A DNA stretch of 5,263 nucleotides from an uncultured Prevotella sp. (GTDB taxonomy: Bacteria; Bacteroidota; Bacteroidia; Bacteroidales; Bacteroidaceae): assembly GCA_958369755.1 (NCBI GenBank), contig CATXJC010000076.1, positions 1 to 5,263 of the forward strand, given 5' to 3'. Shown here one piece after another: positions 4,217 through 5,263 of the stretch. The notes beneath the pieces are model-generated. The model searched no databases, was not told the origin of the DNA, and worked only from the letters and a program-made list of their open reading frames with translations. The translations under genes and the position numbers were made by a program. The first letter of the stretch is position 1. Each line of letters begins with the position of its first letter.

Positions 4217-5164
4217 TTAGAGTGGATACTCCTCGAAAGCATAGAGTACAGTGCTTAAATAACGCTCGCCAGTATCTGGCAAGAGGGCTACAATCTTCTT
4301 GCCCTTGTTCTCTGGACGCTTCGCAATCTCGGTGGCTGCAAAGGCGGCGGCACCTGATGAGATTCCTACCAGCAGACCCTCGGTCTGAGCCAGGTCACGA
4401 CCAGCCTTGATGGCATCATCGTTCTGAATGTCCAATACCTCATCGATGAATTCTGAAGAGTAGGTCTCTGGAATGAAACCGGCACCGATGCCCTGAATCT
4501 TGTGAGGACCGCTCTGTCCGCCGTTCAATACAGGCGATGTGGCAGGCTCTACGGCAATCACCTTCACGTTTGGATTCTGCTCCTTCAGGTACTTGGCGAT
4601 ACCCGAAATGGTTCCGCCTGTTCCTACACCGGCTATGAAGATATCAATCTCGCCATCGGTATCAGCCCAGATTTCTGGTCCAGTTGTGGCATAGTGCTTG
4701 GCAGGATTGGCTGGGTTGGTAAACTGTCCCAGAATCACGGAACCCGGAATGGAATCGCGGAGTTCCTCGGCAGCCTTGATGGCGCCAGGCATTCCGTCCT
4801 TACCGCTGGTCAATCTCACTTCTGCGCCGTAAGCCTTCACCAGGTTTCTGCGCTCCACACTCATGGTTTCAGGCATGGTGAGGATGAGGTGGTAGCCCTT
4901 TACGGCTGATACCAGAGCCAGACCTACACCCGTGTTACCGCTGGTTGGTTCGATGATGGTGGCACCTGGTTTCAGGATGCCCTTCTGCTCAGCGTCCTCG
5001 ATCATCGCAAGGGCGATACGATCCTTTACGCTTCCGCCAGGATTGAAGAATTCTACCTTGGCAATCACAGGAGTCTCCAAACCCTTGGATGCTGAATACT
5101 TACCCAATTCTACCAATGGGGTCTTACCGATTAAATCAGTAATCTGCTTATATATCTTTGCCAT
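4217..5164 (-). CDS. cysK: Cysteine synthase A (O-acetylserine sulfhydrylase)
   Basis: This PLP enzyme makes L-cysteine from O-acetylserine and sulfide in the cytoplasm, the last step of sulfide assimilation. The 315-aa protein is full length for the family. It shows the N-terminal ITDLIGKTPLVEL block (8-20), the PLP lysine K47 in NPGGSVKDR (41-49), the substrate loop TSGNTG (74-79), and the glycine-rich phosphate loop GVGTGGTISG (179-188). HKIQGIGAGFIP (221-232) and the GISSGAA segment (267-273) that contacts the PLP ring follow. All catalytic positions look intact. It starts 31 bp after the stop of an upstream PLP enzyme, with no promoter match in the gap, so the two are probably co-transcribed. 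Nothing suggests a regulatory role such as toxin activation. A cystathionine beta-synthase-like enzyme is less likely given the length and absence of CBS domains. Confidence 0.97.
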   Translation of the reverse strand: MAKIYKQITDLIGKTPLVELGKYSASKGLETPVIAKVEFFNPGGSVKDRIALAMIEDAEQKGILKPGATIIEPTSGNTGVGLALVSAVKGYHLILTMPETMSVERRNLVKAYGAEVRLTSGKDGMPGAIKAAEELRDSIPGSVILGQFTNPANPAKHYATTGPEIWADTDGEIDIFIAGVGTGGTISGIAKYLKEQNPNVKVIAVEPATSPVLNGGQSGPHKIQGIGAGFIPETYSSEFIDEVLDIQNDDAIKAGRDLAQTEGLLVGISSGAAAFAATEIAKRPENKGKKIVALLPDTGERYLSTVLYAFEEYPL

Positions 5165-5195
5165 AACTGTACTCTAATTTAAATCATTCATATTT

Positions 5196-5263
5196 TTACT
5201 TTACGTAGGTAAATGCCTCATCGAGTGCCTCAATCAGGTCGTCGATGTTCTCGATACCGATGC
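5196..5263 (-). CDS. C-terminus of a Cys/Met-metabolism PLP enzyme, probably O-acetylhomoserine sulfhydrylase (partial)
   Basis: Only the last 21 complete codons before the TAA stop are in the window, reading IGIENIDDLIEALDEAF and then TYVK. The (S)-x-GIE-x-I-DDLI pattern is typical of the C-terminus of the Cys/Met metabolism family (O-acetylhomoserine sulfhydrylase, cystathionine gamma-synthase/lyase). IENIDDLI is most like the sulfhydrylase (MetY), which makes homocysteine from O-acetylhomoserine and sulfide. Adjacency to cysK fits a shared sulfide-assimilation operon. The start lies beyond the right edge, and the exact enzyme cannot be fixed from this fragment. Confidence 0.65.
   Translation of the reverse strand, partial: IGIENIDDLIEALDEAFTYVK

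Noticed and set aside
4502..4909. 135-codon plus-strand open frame within cysK
   Set aside because: It is antisense to the conserved core of cysK, and the translation resembles no protein I know.

Overview
The window looks like chromosomal DNA from a Bacteroidota bacterium, most likely a Prevotella/Segatella-type gut Bacteroidales. Three promoters fit the Bacteroidota pattern (TTTG-like box, 20 bp, TAnnTTTG), start codons lack Shine-Dalgarno sequences and follow A-rich leaders, and the long genes resemble Bacteroidales proteins. The genus is an inference from protein style, not a database result.

Layout. (1) Positions 1-327 have no clear gene. They hold a minus-strand promoter firing out of the left edge, a hairpin, and one copy of a 45-bp repeat. 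(2) Positions 328-1774 (minus) are a two-gene type IV toxin-antitoxin operon: abiEi (antitoxin/repressor) and abiEii (nucleotidyltransferase toxin), overlapping by 8 bp. A perfect 18-bp inverted repeat covers the promoter, as expected for autorepression. (3) Positions 1775-2689 are a 915-bp intergenic region with no convincing gene but much structure: the abiE operator, three arrays of short repeats with exact 23-, 22- and 21-bp periods, a 21-bp-stem hairpin, a 219-bp MITE-like unit with 41-bp imperfect inverted ends, a block of about 110 bp that is almost pure A+T, and a Bacteroidota promoter. (4) Positions 2690-4030 (+) encode a 446-aa P-loop ATPase of the DUF3987 (primase-helicase C-terminal) type, ended by a strong terminator. 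(5) Positions 4141-5263 (minus) are housekeeping sulfur metabolism: cysK and, just upstream, the last codons of a PLP enzyme, probably O-acetylhomoserine sulfhydrylase.

Interpretation. A stable metabolic operon (metY-like/cysK) borders an accessory region. The abiE module is A+T-rich and lies between two identical 45-bp direct repeats, so it looks like a separately acquired cassette. The DUF3987-type ATPase has host-like composition. Its promoter is directly preceded by three 21-bp-spaced repeats and, farther up, an A+T-rich block. That resembles either an activator/repressor array or an iteron plus unwinding-element origin. The most interesting part of the window is this repeat-dense intergenic region and how it relates to the ATPase and the toxin-antitoxin cassette; its function cannot be settled from sequence alone.
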